Assembly: GCF_002860325.1 (NCBI RefSeq)
Contig: NZ_PKOJ01000001.1
Location: forward strand, 434,001-498,000
Length of the DNA: 64,000 bases
Origin: Neptunicoccus cionae
GTDB lineage: Bacteria; Pseudomonadota; Alphaproteobacteria; Rhodobacterales; Rhodobacteraceae
Direction of reading: 5' to 3'
A model generated the notes under the pieces. That model ran no database searches, had not been told where the DNA came from, and was given only the letters and a program-made list of their open reading frames with translations. The stretch's first letter is position 1. Each line of letters opens with the position of its first letter. This document shows positions 53,392-62,840 of this stretch, piece after piece. A program made the translations under genes and the position numbers.

Positions 53392-53538
53392 ATGGCTGAC
53401 CCGACCACCCTGAATGACCGGTGCTTTACAGCGCGCACGGAAAACACCGTGCCGGCTGGCGCACGGACGATAACGGTTCAAAACAACCGGATTGCAGAGT
53501 TCACCACAAACGGCGGAGGGATTGCCTCATGGGTATAG
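53392..53538 (+). CDS. Short unknown protein upstream of hemP
   Basis: 48 residues (begins MADPTTLNDRCFTARTENTV, ends GGGIASWV). The frame is open upstream, but the ATG at 53392 is preceded by AGAGGGG at about 6 nt. It overlaps hemP by 10 nt, in the style of a coupled leader gene. No recognisable domain; one Cys, no membrane helix. Reality is supported by the ribosome site and position directly behind the IRO-type box. Confidence 0.5.
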   Translation: MADPTTLNDRCFTARTENTVPAGARTITVQNNRIAEFTTNGGGIASWV

Positions 53539-53726
53539 TACATAAAGATATTCAGGCTGCGGGCGGGCAGGTCGCTTCCAACGCATTTTCCACATCCGCC
53601 AACCAGACACCGGTGCATTCGGCCGCCGAGCTGACAGGCGAAGGCCCGACCGCCTATATCCGTCACCTCGATCAGGTTTACACCTTGCGTATCACCCGCG
53701 CGAACAAATTGATCCTGACAAAATGA
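53529..53726 (+). CDS. hemP: Hemin uptake protein HemP
   Basis: 65 residues. The C-terminal half has the HemP family pattern: YIRHLDQVYTLRITRANKLILTK, quoted in parts, with YTLRITRANKLILTK the conserved end. HemP genes are among the most iron-responsive genes in many proteobacteria, and some HemP proteins act in heme uptake control. The start at 53529 lies inside the previous gene; the stop overlaps the next gene by 4 nt. Context (IRO-type box, imelysins) fits. Confidence 0.8.
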   Translation: MGIVHKDIQAAGGQVASNAFSTSANQTPVHSAAELTGEGPTAYIRHLDQVYTLRITRANKLILTK

Positions 53727-54205
53727 TGCCGCAGGATTCCAGCCCGAAATCGGGGCGCGGTGGCGCCCCAGTGGGGTTCCTATCGGAACTTGGACCACTG
53801 GAAGCTGCCGCAGTGATCTATCTGCGTCTGTGGTGCAGCAGTGCGCAGACACAAGCCCGCGCTGTTAGTGACTTTGAAGCCATGCTCGGGCCGGACAACG
53901 GCAGTCGTGTGGCGGCCGCTCTGGCCCAGATATGTCAGGCCTGCTCTATCCACGGTCGCCGCCCGCTCATGCGTCATCACGTGGATTGCACCTGTCTTGG
54001 CGGGGACGAAAGCTGTTTTGCGAACTTCATCGCCGCCGCAACCGAGGGCGAGCGGGAAGATGCCTTTCTTTTCGCCTCCAACATCGTCCGCCCCGACATC
54101 GCATTGAACCTCGTCACCACGGCCAGAGACTTCGGACTAGGCCTCAGAATGATGGGCGATGCAGCTTGTGTACCGCCCGAACCCCGATCAAACACTCTTC
54201 ACTAA
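53723..54205 (+). CDS. Uncharacterised cysteine-containing protein of the hemP operon
   Basis: 160 residues, not assigned to a family. A hydrophobic/aromatic opening (GPLEAAAVIYLRLWCSS) is followed by a central Cys/His-rich stretch (QICQACSIHGRRPLMRHHVD then CTCLGGDESCF) and a helical C-terminus ending near CVPPEPRS. The CxxC, CxC and adjacent His residues could bind metal or heme. It overlaps hemP by 4 nt and is 16 nt before the imelysin gene, so it is almost certainly co-transcribed. A role in heme or iron handling is inferred from context. Confidence 0.6.
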   Translation: MMPQDSSPKSGRGGAPVGFLSELGPLEAAAVIYLRLWCSSAQTQARAVSDFEAMLGPDNGSRVAAALAQICQACSIHGRRPLMRHHVDCTCLGGDESCFANFIAAATEGEREDAFLFASNIVRPDIALNLVTTARDFGLGLRMMGDAACVPPEPRSNTLH

Positions 54206-54221
54206 GTAGAAAGACCCTAAC

Positions 54222-55499
54222 ATGAAGACCCTTACGCAACTGGCAGGCCTGTTGGCCGCAACCACGGCACTGACGGCACCTGCCTTCGCAGAAACAGCGC
54301 CGGAAAAGGCAGCTGTAATTTCGACATACGCGGATATCGCAGAAGCGACCTACGGCGACAGCCTGCAAGCTGCCAAGGCTTTGCAAGCGGCTGTTGCAAA
54401 GCTGGTGGCAGATCCTTCTGCCGAAGCCCTGGAGGCCGCCAAATCCGCATGGCTGGCGGCGCGCGTTCCCTATCAGCAAAGCGAAGTCTTCCGGTTTGGC
54501 AACCCGATTGTGGATGATTGGGAAGGCAAGGTGAACGCTTGGCCGCTGGACGAGGGTCTGATCGACTATGTGGATGCCTCTTATGGCGGTGCGACGGATG
54601 AAAACGCGGCAGCCGCGCTGAACGTTGTAGCCAACCCGACCTTCAAGCTGGGCGGTACGGATGTGGATGCGACAACCATCACACCCGCACTGCTGGAAGA
54701 AACCTTGCAGGAAGCAGATGGCGTAGAGGCAAACGTGGCCACAGGCTATCACGCTATAGAATTCCTGCTTTGGGGGCAGGATCTGAACGGACACGAGGCA
54801 GGCAGCGGCAACCGTCCGTGGACCGATTATGCAAAGGGTGAAGATTGCACAAACGACAACTGTGACCGCCGCGGCGCATACTTGCAGGCGGCAACCGATC
54901 TGCTGGTCAGTGATCTTGAGTGGATGACAGCACAGTGGGCTGACGATGGTGAAGCACGCGAAGCCGTCAGCGGAGATGAAATCGCAGGTCTGTCCGCAAT
55001 GCTGACCGGTATGGGGTCGCTGTCTTACGGTGAACAGGCCGGTGAGCGGATGCGTCTTGGCCTTATGCTGAACGATCCCGAGGAAGAGCACGACTGCTTC
55101 TCTGATAATACCCATAACAGCCACTACTATGACGGGCTCGGGGTGCAGAACGTGTATCTTGGCGAATATGTCCGCATCGATGGTACAGTTGTCAGCGGTC
55201 CTTCGCTGGCGGATCTGGTCGCAGCCAAAGACACAGCTCTGGATGCGCAGATGAAAGGCAAACTGTCGAACACCATGCTGGCACTTGGCCGGATCAAGAC
55301 CGCCGCCGAGGCCGGATTTGCCTATGACCAGATGCTGGAGCAAGGCAATGCAGCAGGCGAAGCTCTGGTGATGGGTGGTGTGAACGGTCTGATCGACCAG
55401 ACGCGCACGATCGAGCGGATCGTTACAGAACTGGGCCTGAACAGCATCGCGTTCGAAGGCTCTGACAGTCTCGACAATCCGGATGCCGTTTTCGAATAA
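54222..55499 (+). CDS. Imelysin family iron-regulated protein (IrpA-like)
   Basis: 425 residues with signal peptide (LAGLLAATTALTAPAFA). The imelysin/M75 fold is shown by YADIAEATYGDSLQAAKALQ, a first repeat with PYQQSEVFRFGNP, the conserved TGYHAIEFLLWGQD (GxHxxE intact) and the second helical repeat with AGERMRLGLMLND. Periplasmic imelysins are thought to take part in iron uptake. It follows the unknown Cys-rich gene closely; a hairpin and 240 nt separate it from the di-heme gene. Confidence 0.88.
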   Translation: MKTLTQLAGLLAATTALTAPAFAETAPEKAAVISTYADIAEATYGDSLQAAKALQAAVAKLVADPSAEALEAAKSAWLAARVPYQQSEVFRFGNPIVDDWEGKVNAWPLDEGLIDYVDASYGGATDENAAAALNVVANPTFKLGGTDVDATTITPALLEETLQEADGVEANVATGYHAIEFLLWGQDLNGHEAGSGNRPWTDYAKGEDCTNDNCDRRGAYLQAATDLLVSDLEWMTAQWADDGEAREAVSGDEIAGLSAMLTGMGSLSYGEQAGERMRLGLMLNDPEEEHDCFSDNTHNSHYYDGLGVQNVYLGEYVRIDGTVVSGPSLADLVAAKDTALDAQMKGKLSNTMLALGRIKTAAEAGFAYDQMLEQGNAAGEALVMGGVNGLIDQTRTIERIVTELGLNSIAFEGSDSLDNPDAVFE

Positions 55500-55509
55500 A
55501 CGCCCGGCT

Positions 55510-55534
55510 GGTGGCAGGCCCAGTGTCTGCCACC
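55510..55534 (+). other. Stem-loop after the first imelysin gene
   Basis: GGTGGCAG (55510-55517) and CTGCCACC (55527-55534) form a perfect 8-bp stem with a 9-nt loop. No T-run follows, so it is a partial terminator or an mRNA-stabilising element. The rest of the gap up to 55739 shows nothing clear. Confidence 0.5.
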
Positions 55535-55739
55535 GGTTATCCCGCCCGAGGCCGGTGCAATCGGCAAAGCCTTGCCCCCGTCCGGTCCGAAGCGGGCTGG
55601 ACTAAAATTTTCAAACTGGTATCACCCCGCCGTCGGGCTGTGCCCTTAGGTTGCAAGGCGGCATCGGAATTCAGGCTGGGGCGGGTATGCGCCATAGTTC
55701 TGGTACCGGTTCTCCAGCCTTTCGCCAGAGAGTAAGTAT

Positions 55740-57275
55740 ATGGACATAAACAAAACCTTCCGCAGCCTGTCCTGTTCCGCTGTGATCGCGCTCCTGCCAG
55801 TGGCAGGCTTCGCCCAAACATTGCAACCGGATGACAGCCACCTGAAGGTGGTGCCAAGAACAGAAGCGGAAATAGAGCGGATCAAAGCCGTCACAGCCCC
55901 GCCGACCGACTTCAGCAAGCCCCAGAAATTTGAAGAAAACAGCGCCGGTGCGGCCAGTGTGCGGGTGCGCGACACGCGGGATGCATTTTCGGATATGTCC
56001 GGAAATATGCCCTTCGCCCGAGAGTTGGATTTCAAGGTCGGCAACGGGTTCTTCCGCAAGCTTTGGGTATCCTCGCCCAGTTCTACGCTGGCGTCTGACG
56101 GGCTTGGCCCGCTGTTTAATGCGCGGTCCTGCCAGCGCTGCCACTTGAAGGACGGGCGCGGCCACCCTCCCGAAGCGGGTGGCGATAATGCGGTGTCTTT
56201 CCTGATGCGGATTTCCGTGCCAACGCCAGAGCGTGTCACATCCGATCTGGAAAGTTACCTCAGCACCCGCCCCGATCCGGTTTACGGTGGGCAGATTCAG
56301 GATGAGGGTCTCGCCGGTCACACAGCCGAAGCGCGGATTGATGTGCGCTACACCGAGTCCGAGATAGCCCTTTCGGGCGGCGAGACTGTCTCTCTGCGCA
56401 AGCCGGAATTCACGCTGAAGGATCTGGGATACGGCCCGCTGGCCGAAGGGGCCGTTCTAAGCCCGCGTGTCGCACCGCAGATGATCGGTCTTGGCCTGCT
56501 TGAAGCAATCCCTGCGGCGGATATCCTTGCTGGTGAAGACCCTGATGATGCCGACTGGGACGGTATTTCGGGCCGCGCCAATATAGTTTGGTCGGCTGAA
56601 TTGCAGCGCCCGATGCTGGGCCGCTTCGGGTTGAAAGCCGGACAGGCGAGCGTTCGGGAGCAAACCGCTGCTGCGTTTCTGGGGGATATCGGTATATCTT
56701 CCTCCCTTCACGATGCCCCGTACGGCGACTGTACGCGGACGCAGGATGTTTGTGTTGCGGCTGTACACGGGGATCAGGATGCGCGGGTGTTCGAAGTGGA
56801 CGACGAAACCCTTGATCTGGTCACATTCTATAGCCGTAATCTGGGGGTGCCCAAACGCCGGGATGTAGACGATCCGCAGGTCTTGCGCGGCAAACAGGTG
56901 TTCTACGAAACCGGATGCACCGCCTGTCACACGCCAAGCTTTGTGACCAACCGGTTGCAGGATCAGCCGGAACAAAGCTTTCAGTTGATCTGGCCCTATA
57001 CAGATATGTTGTTGCACGACATGGGGGAAGGTCTGGCCGATCATGCGCCGGAAGCCCGCGCCAGCGGCACCGAGTGGCGCACGCCGCCTCTGTGGGGGAT
57101 CGGGCTGACCAAAGATGTCAGCGGCCATACCCAGTTTCTGCACGACGGTCGTGCCCGCTCCCTGCTGGAAGCTGTGCTTTGGCACGGCGGCGAAGCGCAA
57201 GCATCCCGTGACACTGTTATCAAAATGCCTCCTGCCGATCGGGCTGCCCTGATCCGCTTTCTTGAAAGTCTGTAA
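55740..57275 (+). CDS. Di-heme oxidoreductase (DUF1111 family)
   Basis: 511 residues with a signal peptide (VIALLPVAGFAQ). Two c-type heme motifs, CQRCH (near residue 131) and CTACH (near 397), with later Met/His candidates for distal ligands. The fold resembles di-heme peroxidases, but members are called thiol oxidoreductases without firm proof. DUF1111 genes commonly sit beside imelysin genes, as here. Periplasmic electron transfer to or from iron is an inference. Confidence 0.87.
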   Translation: MDINKTFRSLSCSAVIALLPVAGFAQTLQPDDSHLKVVPRTEAEIERIKAVTAPPTDFSKPQKFEENSAGAASVRVRDTRDAFSDMSGNMPFARELDFKVGNGFFRKLWVSSPSSTLASDGLGPLFNARSCQRCHLKDGRGHPPEAGGDNAVSFLMRISVPTPERVTSDLESYLSTRPDPVYGGQIQDEGLAGHTAEARIDVRYTESEIALSGGETVSLRKPEFTLKDLGYGPLAEGAVLSPRVAPQMIGLGLLEAIPAADILAGEDPDDADWDGISGRANIVWSAELQRPMLGRFGLKAGQASVREQTAAAFLGDIGISSSLHDAPYGDCTRTQDVCVAAVHGDQDARVFEVDDETLDLVTFYSRNLGVPKRRDVDDPQVLRGKQVFYETGCTACHTPSFVTNRLQDQPEQSFQLIWPYTDMLLHDMGEGLADHAPEARASGTEWRTPPLWGIGLTKDVSGHTQFLHDGRARSLLEAVLWHGGEAQASRDTVIKMPPADRAALIRFLESL

Positions 57276-57278
57276 CCT

Positions 57279-58289
57279 ATGAAGAAACTCTGCACCTTTT
57301 TCATCGCCCTGATGTTGCCTGTCTCTGCCAGCGCGGATCGGGCTTTGGTGGATCGTGTCATCAGCAACCACGTCATTCCCCGCTTCCAGACACTGGCGCA
57401 AACCACGGCGCAGCTTGCAGAAACCGCAGCCCAGACCTGTGATCTGTCGAACGGGCAGGTGGTTTCCGATTACCATGCGGCCTTTGATGCTTGGATTGGT
57501 GTCAGCCATTTGCGGTTCGGTCCGACCGAAATCGAAGACCGTGCCTTCGCGCTGGCCTTCTGGCCGGACCCGCGTAGCAAGACTCCAAAAGCCCTGCGTG
57601 CAATGATCACCGAAGAAGATCCGGTGATCCAGCTGCCGGAAAACTACGCCGAAGCCTCTATTGCGGTGCGCGGGTTTTATGCGATGGAGTATATCCTGTT
57701 TGACGAACCCACTCAGGCGCTTGGCCACCCTGAATACCAATGCGCGCTGTTTCAGGCCATGACGCAGGATACTGCTGCGCTTAGTCAGGCTATACTTGAC
57801 GACTGGCAGCCGGATTACGCTGCGCTGATGTTGGCTGCGGGACAGAACGATCGCTATCAGACCGAGAAAGAGGCAGTACAAGAGCTGTTCAAAGCGTCCC
57901 TGACCGGATTTCAGTTTACCAAAGACACCCGCATCGGCCGTCCCCTTGGCAGCTTTGATAACCCGCGTCCGAAACGGGCAGAGGCCCGCCGTTCGGGGCG
58001 GTCTTTGCGCAATGCCGTCCTTGCAACAGAAGCGGCGCTTGATCTGGCCCGACAGTTGGGAGAGGGCGACGAGGTTATCCAGAGCCGGTATGACGAATTG
58101 GAACATTACTTCACTACGGCAACAGCCAAGCTGGAAAGCCCTGTGTTCGCTGGAGTATCCGACCCGCAAAGCCGTGTGAAAATTGAAGTTGTTCAACAGG
58201 CTGTGGACCGGCTTCTGGAGTTTACACTGAATGGACTCGGGCCGTATCTCGGGGTGGCCGAAGGGTTTAACGCACTGGACGGAGATTGA
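57279..58289 (+). CDS. Second imelysin family protein, GxHxxE histidine replaced
   Basis: 336 residues with signal peptide (LCTFFIALMLPVSASA). It has the imelysin two-repeat helical fold: DYHAAFDAWIGVSHLRFGPT, then a motif RGFYAMEYILFDE in which the GxHxxE His is Tyr, and a late IEVVQQAVDRLLEF. Starts 4 nt after the DUF1111 stop. Loss of the His suggests a partner of the first imelysin with altered metal binding rather than a copy with the same job. Confidence 0.85.
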   Translation: MKKLCTFFIALMLPVSASADRALVDRVISNHVIPRFQTLAQTTAQLAETAAQTCDLSNGQVVSDYHAAFDAWIGVSHLRFGPTEIEDRAFALAFWPDPRSKTPKALRAMITEEDPVIQLPENYAEASIAVRGFYAMEYILFDEPTQALGHPEYQCALFQAMTQDTAALSQAILDDWQPDYAALMLAAGQNDRYQTEKEAVQELFKASLTGFQFTKDTRIGRPLGSFDNPRPKRAEARRSGRSLRNAVLATEAALDLARQLGEGDEVIQSRYDELEHYFTTATAKLESPVFAGVSDPQSRVKIEVVQQAVDRLLEFTLNGLGPYLGVAEGFNALDGD

Positions 58290-58291
58290 TT

Positions 58292-59362
58292 ATGACAAGC
58301 CGTCGGGGATTTCTGGCAGGGTTGGCTGCCGCAGGTCTGGTGCCGCGCACCACATGGGCCAGTGCAGGGGCGCCGGCCCTTCTGGCAGCGGCGCGGACGG
58401 ATACAGGAGCCTATGTGCTCTGCGGGCTTTCCGGTGCGGGCGAGGTCTTGTTTGACATACCGTTGCCGGATCGCGGTCACGCTGCGGCAGCCCACCCGCA
58501 CCGCGCGGAAGCTGTTGCTTTCGCCCGCCGGCCGGGGCGTTTCGCGATTATCCTGAACTGCGTGAGCGGTGCAGTGCTGGCAACACTCGACGCACCGGCA
58601 GGCCGCCATTTCTACGGGCATGGCAGTTTCAGTCTCGACGGGCGGTATCTGTTCACAACAGAAAATGATTACGAGGCCGGACTGGGTGTGATCGGCATCT
58701 GGGACAGTGCGCAGGATTATCGTCGTGTGGGAGAATATTATTCCGGCGGGGTCGGCCCGCATGAGATAAAGACCCTTCCATCCGGTGATCTGGTCGTGGC
58801 CAATGGCGGAATCGAGACCCATCCCGACGCGGGGCGTGCCAAGTTGAACATCCCGACTATGGAGCCAAACCTCTGCTATCTGTCAACGGACGGAGAGGTT
58901 CTCGAGACGGTCAAGCTTGATCACTCGCTTCACAAGAACTCTATCCGGCATTTGGATGTTTCCCGCGATGGTCTGGTTGCGGCTGGTATGCAATGGCAGG
59001 GTGACGCTGGACAGGTGGTGCCGCTGGTCTTCACCCATAAACAGGGCGAAGCGGCTGTTATCCTTGACGTTGGCACAGCGCTTTATCGCCGGATGGACGG
59101 CTATGTGGGAAGTATTGCCATCGATAGCGCGGGGCAGACCGTGGCCGCGACCTCGCCCCGTGGCGGGCTGGTGTTGACCGCAGAACTGGGCGGGCCTGCA
59201 CCCAAAACTGCAATAGATACCCATGCGGATGTCTGCGGCGTCGCTTACGGGCCGTGGGGGCGCATGGTGACAACGGGCAGAGGACAGGTGATTGGTGGCC
59301 TTTCCTTAAGCCCGAATGACTATCCCAAGTTGCATTGGGATAATCATCTGGTACGCATTTGA
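58292..59362 (+). CDS. DUF1513 protein, Tat-exported, beta-propeller-like
   Basis: 356 residues. Twin-arginine signal MTSRRGFLAGLAAAGL at the N-terminus. The mature part carries repeated blade-like segments (SLDGRYLFTTENDYEAGLG, GPHEIKTLPSGDLVVANGG), ending in a blade closing DNHLVRI. GGAG lies 7 nt before the ATG. Tat export suggests folding or cofactor loading before secretion. Last gene of the iron operon. Confidence 0.82.
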   Translation: MTSRRGFLAGLAAAGLVPRTTWASAGAPALLAAARTDTGAYVLCGLSGAGEVLFDIPLPDRGHAAAAHPHRAEAVAFARRPGRFAIILNCVSGAVLATLDAPAGRHFYGHGSFSLDGRYLFTTENDYEAGLGVIGIWDSAQDYRRVGEYYSGGVGPHEIKTLPSGDLVVANGGIETHPDAGRAKLNIPTMEPNLCYLSTDGEVLETVKLDHSLHKNSIRHLDVSRDGLVAAGMQWQGDAGQVVPLVFTHKQGEAAVILDVGTALYRRMDGYVGSIAIDSAGQTVAATSPRGGLVLTAELGGPAPKTAIDTHADVCGVAYGPWGRMVTTGRGQVIGGLSLSPNDYPKLHWDNHLVRI

Positions 59363-59377
59363 AATGACAATTGTGAA

Positions 59378-59403
59378 GTCCGGTGCCTCTCCGGGCACCG
59401 GAC
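59378..59403 (+). terminator. Hairpin at the end of the iron operon
   Basis: GTCCGGTGC (59378-59386) and GCACCGGAC (59395-59403) form a perfect 9-bp stem with an 8-nt loop, 15 nt after the last stop. A T-run is lacking, so strength is uncertain. The following ~245 nt up to the kinase gene hold no clear feature. Confidence 0.6.
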
Positions 59404-59650
59404 TGCCGTAGCTTTTGCCGATTGGAACGGGAAGCCTCTGTGCGGCGGCAACGGGGCAATTTATCTGCCGGATCGTTGCAAAATTGCTAAATTTACACAG
59501 CTTTGCCAAATATAAACCGCATTTGCGTATATACCTGTTTGGGCAGAGTCTGGAGTATGTTAGTTTGTCGAAAAAAAATGCGTTGCCTTGCCCTTCAACC
59601 CCAAGACGAATGGCTCAAGGTGGCCGAACATGAAGCAGACAGGCTAACAC

Positions 59651-62600
59651 ATGGTCCAAAATCCATTCTCAATTGCTGTGCGCGGCGTGCCTGCCCGTAA
59701 GACCGCGGCTTATGCTGCTCTTTGTCTTTCTGTGTTTCCCGAGACCGTTCTGGCGCAAACCGTCGCAGGCCCGGAAAGCAGCCTGCTGGCGCGGTTCATT
59801 GCCGAGTATTACTGGTTCGTTATGTCCGGCTCGATGCTGTTTATGTCGCTGCTGCTGGCACTGGTCGCGGTAACCATTCGCAACATCCACCTGTTGCGCC
59901 ACAGACGCCACAAGATCATTGCGCAGGGCGCTGAACTGGAATTCCAGAAACAGGCTATGGATCACCATGCTATCGTCAGCATTGCGGACAGCGAAGGGAT
60001 CATCACCTATGTGAATGACAACTTCAAGAAGGTGACCGGCTACACCGAAGAGGAAATTATCGGTAAGGAAGTCAAGGTTCTTTGGGCAGAGCGCAAGCTT
60101 GACGAAACCATGAAGGATCTGCTGCGTGCATTGGATCGCAGGGAGCCTTGGTCAGGTGAAATCCCGACCAAAAAGAAGAACGGAAACTTCTTTTGGGCGC
60201 AGGCAACGATGGTGCCATTCTTCGATTCGAATGGAAATTACGTTAACACCACCTCTATCCGCACCGATGTGACCGCGAATAAAATGGCCGAAGCAAAACG
60301 GCAGCTTACCTCGTCACTTGACCTTCTGAAGGACGAAGTGGCGATGTTCTGGCCGGACTCTCTCCAGCTTGTCTACATGAACAAGGCTGCACGGGAACAG
60401 AACGGCTGGACGGAACAGGACTATCGCACAAAGACTGTTTTTGATGTGTATATCCCGATCGAGCGCGCGCCTTTCGAAAAACTGCTGGAAACCCTGAAGC
60501 ATACGCGCACCGGACAGGCCAGCTTTGAAATGCCGGCAGGCAAGCGCGTGATCGAGATTACGATCCAGTATGTGACACCGCAGAATGAAAATCCCCGTTA
60601 TGTGGCGATTATCCGCGACGTGACAGAGGCAGCCCGCTCAAAACGGGAAGTCGCAAACATGCGTACCGTTCTCGATCTGGCGGAATACGAAGTTTACATC
60701 ATGGATGCGCAGACGCTGGAGTATACCTACCTGAACAAGGCGGCTTTGCGCACAGTGGGCTGGGCTGACAACACATATCGCGGCAAGTCGCCGGCCGATG
60801 ATGACGAACAATTCGACCGCGAGAGTTTCGAGCGGCGTGTCGCCCCCCTGCGGGAGGGTAAGAAAAATGCCGTCACATTCGAGCGCCGCTCGCTGCACCG
60901 CCGTCCTACGGAGGTGACGATCCAGAAACTGCGGATGAACGACAAGGGCGACCAGTTCGTCGCGATTGTGCGGGACATCACGGAACGGGCAACCGCTGAA
61001 CGGGAAATCCGCCGCTTCAAGACTGCCCTCGATCTGAGTACCGATGCGGTCCACATGTTCTGGCCGGAAACCCTGCGCTATTTCTACGGCAACGAAGAAG
61101 CCTTGCGCCGTTCGGGAAACACATTCGAGCAATTCCTCAATCACGGGCCGCTTGATACCAATACGACGCTGACACGGGAAGCTTTGCAGAAAAGGCTGGA
61201 CCGGTTAATTCGCGGCGAGGTTTCTTCCGAGGTTTACGAGACAGAACACCTGCTTTCCGATGGTTCGGTTATGCCGGTAGAAGTGAATCTTCAGTACATT
61301 GAACCGAAGTACCACCGCCCGTATTTCCTCGCGATTATCCGCGATCTGACCACGTCCAAAGCAGCCGACAAGGCAAAGTCCGAGTTTGTGGCCACCGTGA
61401 GCCATGAACTGCGCACGCCGTTGACGTCCATCAAGGGGTCGCTCGGGCTGGTACGCACCGGCGCGATGGGCGCTTTGCCTGACAAACCCAAAGCGATGAT
61501 CGAAATCGCTTACAACAATTGTGAACGACTGGTCCGTCTTATCAATGACATTCTGGATATCGAGAAAATCGAAGCCGGCAAGATGGACTTCCAGATGGAA
61601 CGGCTGGAAATGACCCAACTGCTTCAGGATGCGCTGGAATCCAACAAATCCTATGGCGAGGAACTGGGCATCAGTTTCAACGTGATCGCGCCTGACACCC
61701 CTGTATACACTCACGGCGACGCGGGTCGTTTGTTGCAGGTCATGGCCAACCTGATGTCCAACGCGGCGAAATTCTCCGATAGCGGCAGCACTGTGGATAT
61801 CAAGCTTGAAGCCGTCGGGGACAAGATGCGGGTGACGGTGTCTGACCAAGGCTCCGGTATCCCTCTGGAGGCCCAGCCAACAATCTTCGACAAGTTCACG
61901 CAGGCGGATTCTTCGGATGTGCGCAAGAAAGGCGGCACCGGTCTGGGATTGAGCATTTCCAGAATGATCGTGGAGCATCACGGAGGCGAATTGTACTTCC
62001 GAAGCGTGCCTGACGTAGGCACTGACTTCTGGTTCGATCTGGACCTTCTGGAAGCGGTAAAGCTGGCGCCGGCGAGCACACTGGCCCCTGCCTTGCCCCA
62101 TGTACTTGTGTGTGAAGATGACCGAGATGTCGCTTTGACCCTGAAAAATGTTCTTGAGTTCGAAGGGTTCAACGTCACCATCTCGCTTGATGTTGCCAGT
62201 GCGCGCGACCGGCTGGATCACATGAAGTTTGACGCCCTGACACTCGACCTGCAACTGCCAGACGGGAATGGAATCGACCTGCTGCACGAATTGCGCCATA
62301 CGGACAAACACAGCGATCTTCCCGTTATTATTATAACTGGCAGCCAGCTCGATATAGGGGAGCCTGTGCCGGAGAACCTCAAGGGCCTGTTCCGTAAGCC
62401 GCCTAACAGCCACGAACTGATCACACTGCTGCAAACCGTGACAGAGGACGCGGAAACAACCCGGCCACGGATCCTTCATGTGGAGGACGACGCAGGCACC
62501 CGCGAGGTTGTGAAGAACATCATGGCCGAGCTGGCCGATGTGGATGCCGCCCCGACGATCGAAGCCGCCAGAGAGATGATGGAGGCAAATAGCTACGATC

Positions 62601-62827
62601 TGATGCTGCTGGACTTGAATCTGCCGGATGGTTACGGGTTGGAGCTTATTAAGACGCTCAAGCAACGAAATTTCAACAAAATGCCGGTGATTGTATTTTC
62701 TGGCGACGAAAGTGCAGATTTGCGTGATGAAAATATCTCGTCGGTGCTGTTGAAATCCCGCGTAACAAACGAAAAAATCCTTGCAGAGATCATGGATACC
62801 GTGAAAAACAGGCTCACACTATCATAG
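59651..62827 (+). CDS. Hybrid sensor histidine kinase: membrane anchor, four PAS-like domains, kinase, two receivers
   Basis: 1058 residues. A signal-like stretch at ~15-36, one clear span at ~53-78, then four PAS-like modules between about 103 and 570 (first: IVSIADSEGIITYVNDNFKK; later ones each close with AIIRD or AIVRD). The dimerisation domain has H585 (VSHELRTPLTSIKG) and the ATPase domain has DQGSGIP and GGTGLGLSIS. Two receiver domains follow with phospho-acceptors D866 (LTLDLQLPDG) and D988 (LLLDLNLPDG). It likely feeds a phosphorelay with the receiver and Hpt proteins downstream. The signal sensed is not readable. Confidence 0.9.
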   Translation: MVQNPFSIAVRGVPARKTAAYAALCLSVFPETVLAQTVAGPESSLLARFIAEYYWFVMSGSMLFMSLLLALVAVTIRNIHLLRHRRHKIIAQGAELEFQKQAMDHHAIVSIADSEGIITYVNDNFKKVTGYTEEEIIGKEVKVLWAERKLDETMKDLLRALDRREPWSGEIPTKKKNGNFFWAQATMVPFFDSNGNYVNTTSIRTDVTANKMAEAKRQLTSSLDLLKDEVAMFWPDSLQLVYMNKAAREQNGWTEQDYRTKTVFDVYIPIERAPFEKLLETLKHTRTGQASFEMPAGKRVIEITIQYVTPQNENPRYVAIIRDVTEAARSKREVANMRTVLDLAEYEVYIMDAQTLEYTYLNKAALRTVGWADNTYRGKSPADDDEQFDRESFERRVAPLREGKKNAVTFERRSLHRRPTEVTIQKLRMNDKGDQFVAIVRDITERATAEREIRRFKTALDLSTDAVHMFWPETLRYFYGNEEALRRSGNTFEQFLNHGPLDTNTTLTREALQKRLDRLIRGEVSSEVYETEHLLSDGSVMPVEVNLQYIEPKYHRPYFLAIIRDLTTSKAADKAKSEFVATVSHELRTPLTSIKGSLGLVRTGAMGALPDKPKAMIEIAYNNCERLVRLINDILDIEKIEAGKMDFQMERLEMTQLLQDALESNKSYGEELGISFNVIAPDTPVYTHGDAGRLLQVMANLMSNAAKFSDSGSTVDIKLEAVGDKMRVTVSDQGSGIPLEAQPTIFDKFTQADSSDVRKKGGTGLGLSISRMIVEHHGGELYFRSVPDVGTDFWFDLDLLEAVKLAPASTLAPALPHVLVCEDDRDVALTLKNVLEFEGFNVTISLDVASARDRLDHMKFDALTLDLQLPDGNGIDLLHELRHTDKHSDLPVIIITGSQLDIGEPVPENLKGLFRKPPNSHELITLLQTVTEDAETTRPRILHVEDDAGTREVVKNIMAELADVDAAPTIEAAREMMEANSYDLMLLDLNLPDGYGLELIKTLKQRNFNKMPVIVFSGDESADLRDENISSVLLKSRVTNEKILAEIMDTVKNRLTLS

Positions 62828-62840
62828 AGAATACATTATT

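Noticed and set aside
56457-58196. 579-codon open frame on the minus strand
   Set aside because: It lies wholly opposite the di-heme and second imelysin genes, shows no domain, and has the composition of a mirror frame in GC-rich coding DNA.
61205-62665. 486-codon open frame on the minus strand
   Set aside because: Antisense to the kinase and receiver domains of the hybrid kinase, whose motifs are unmistakable; no family features of its own.
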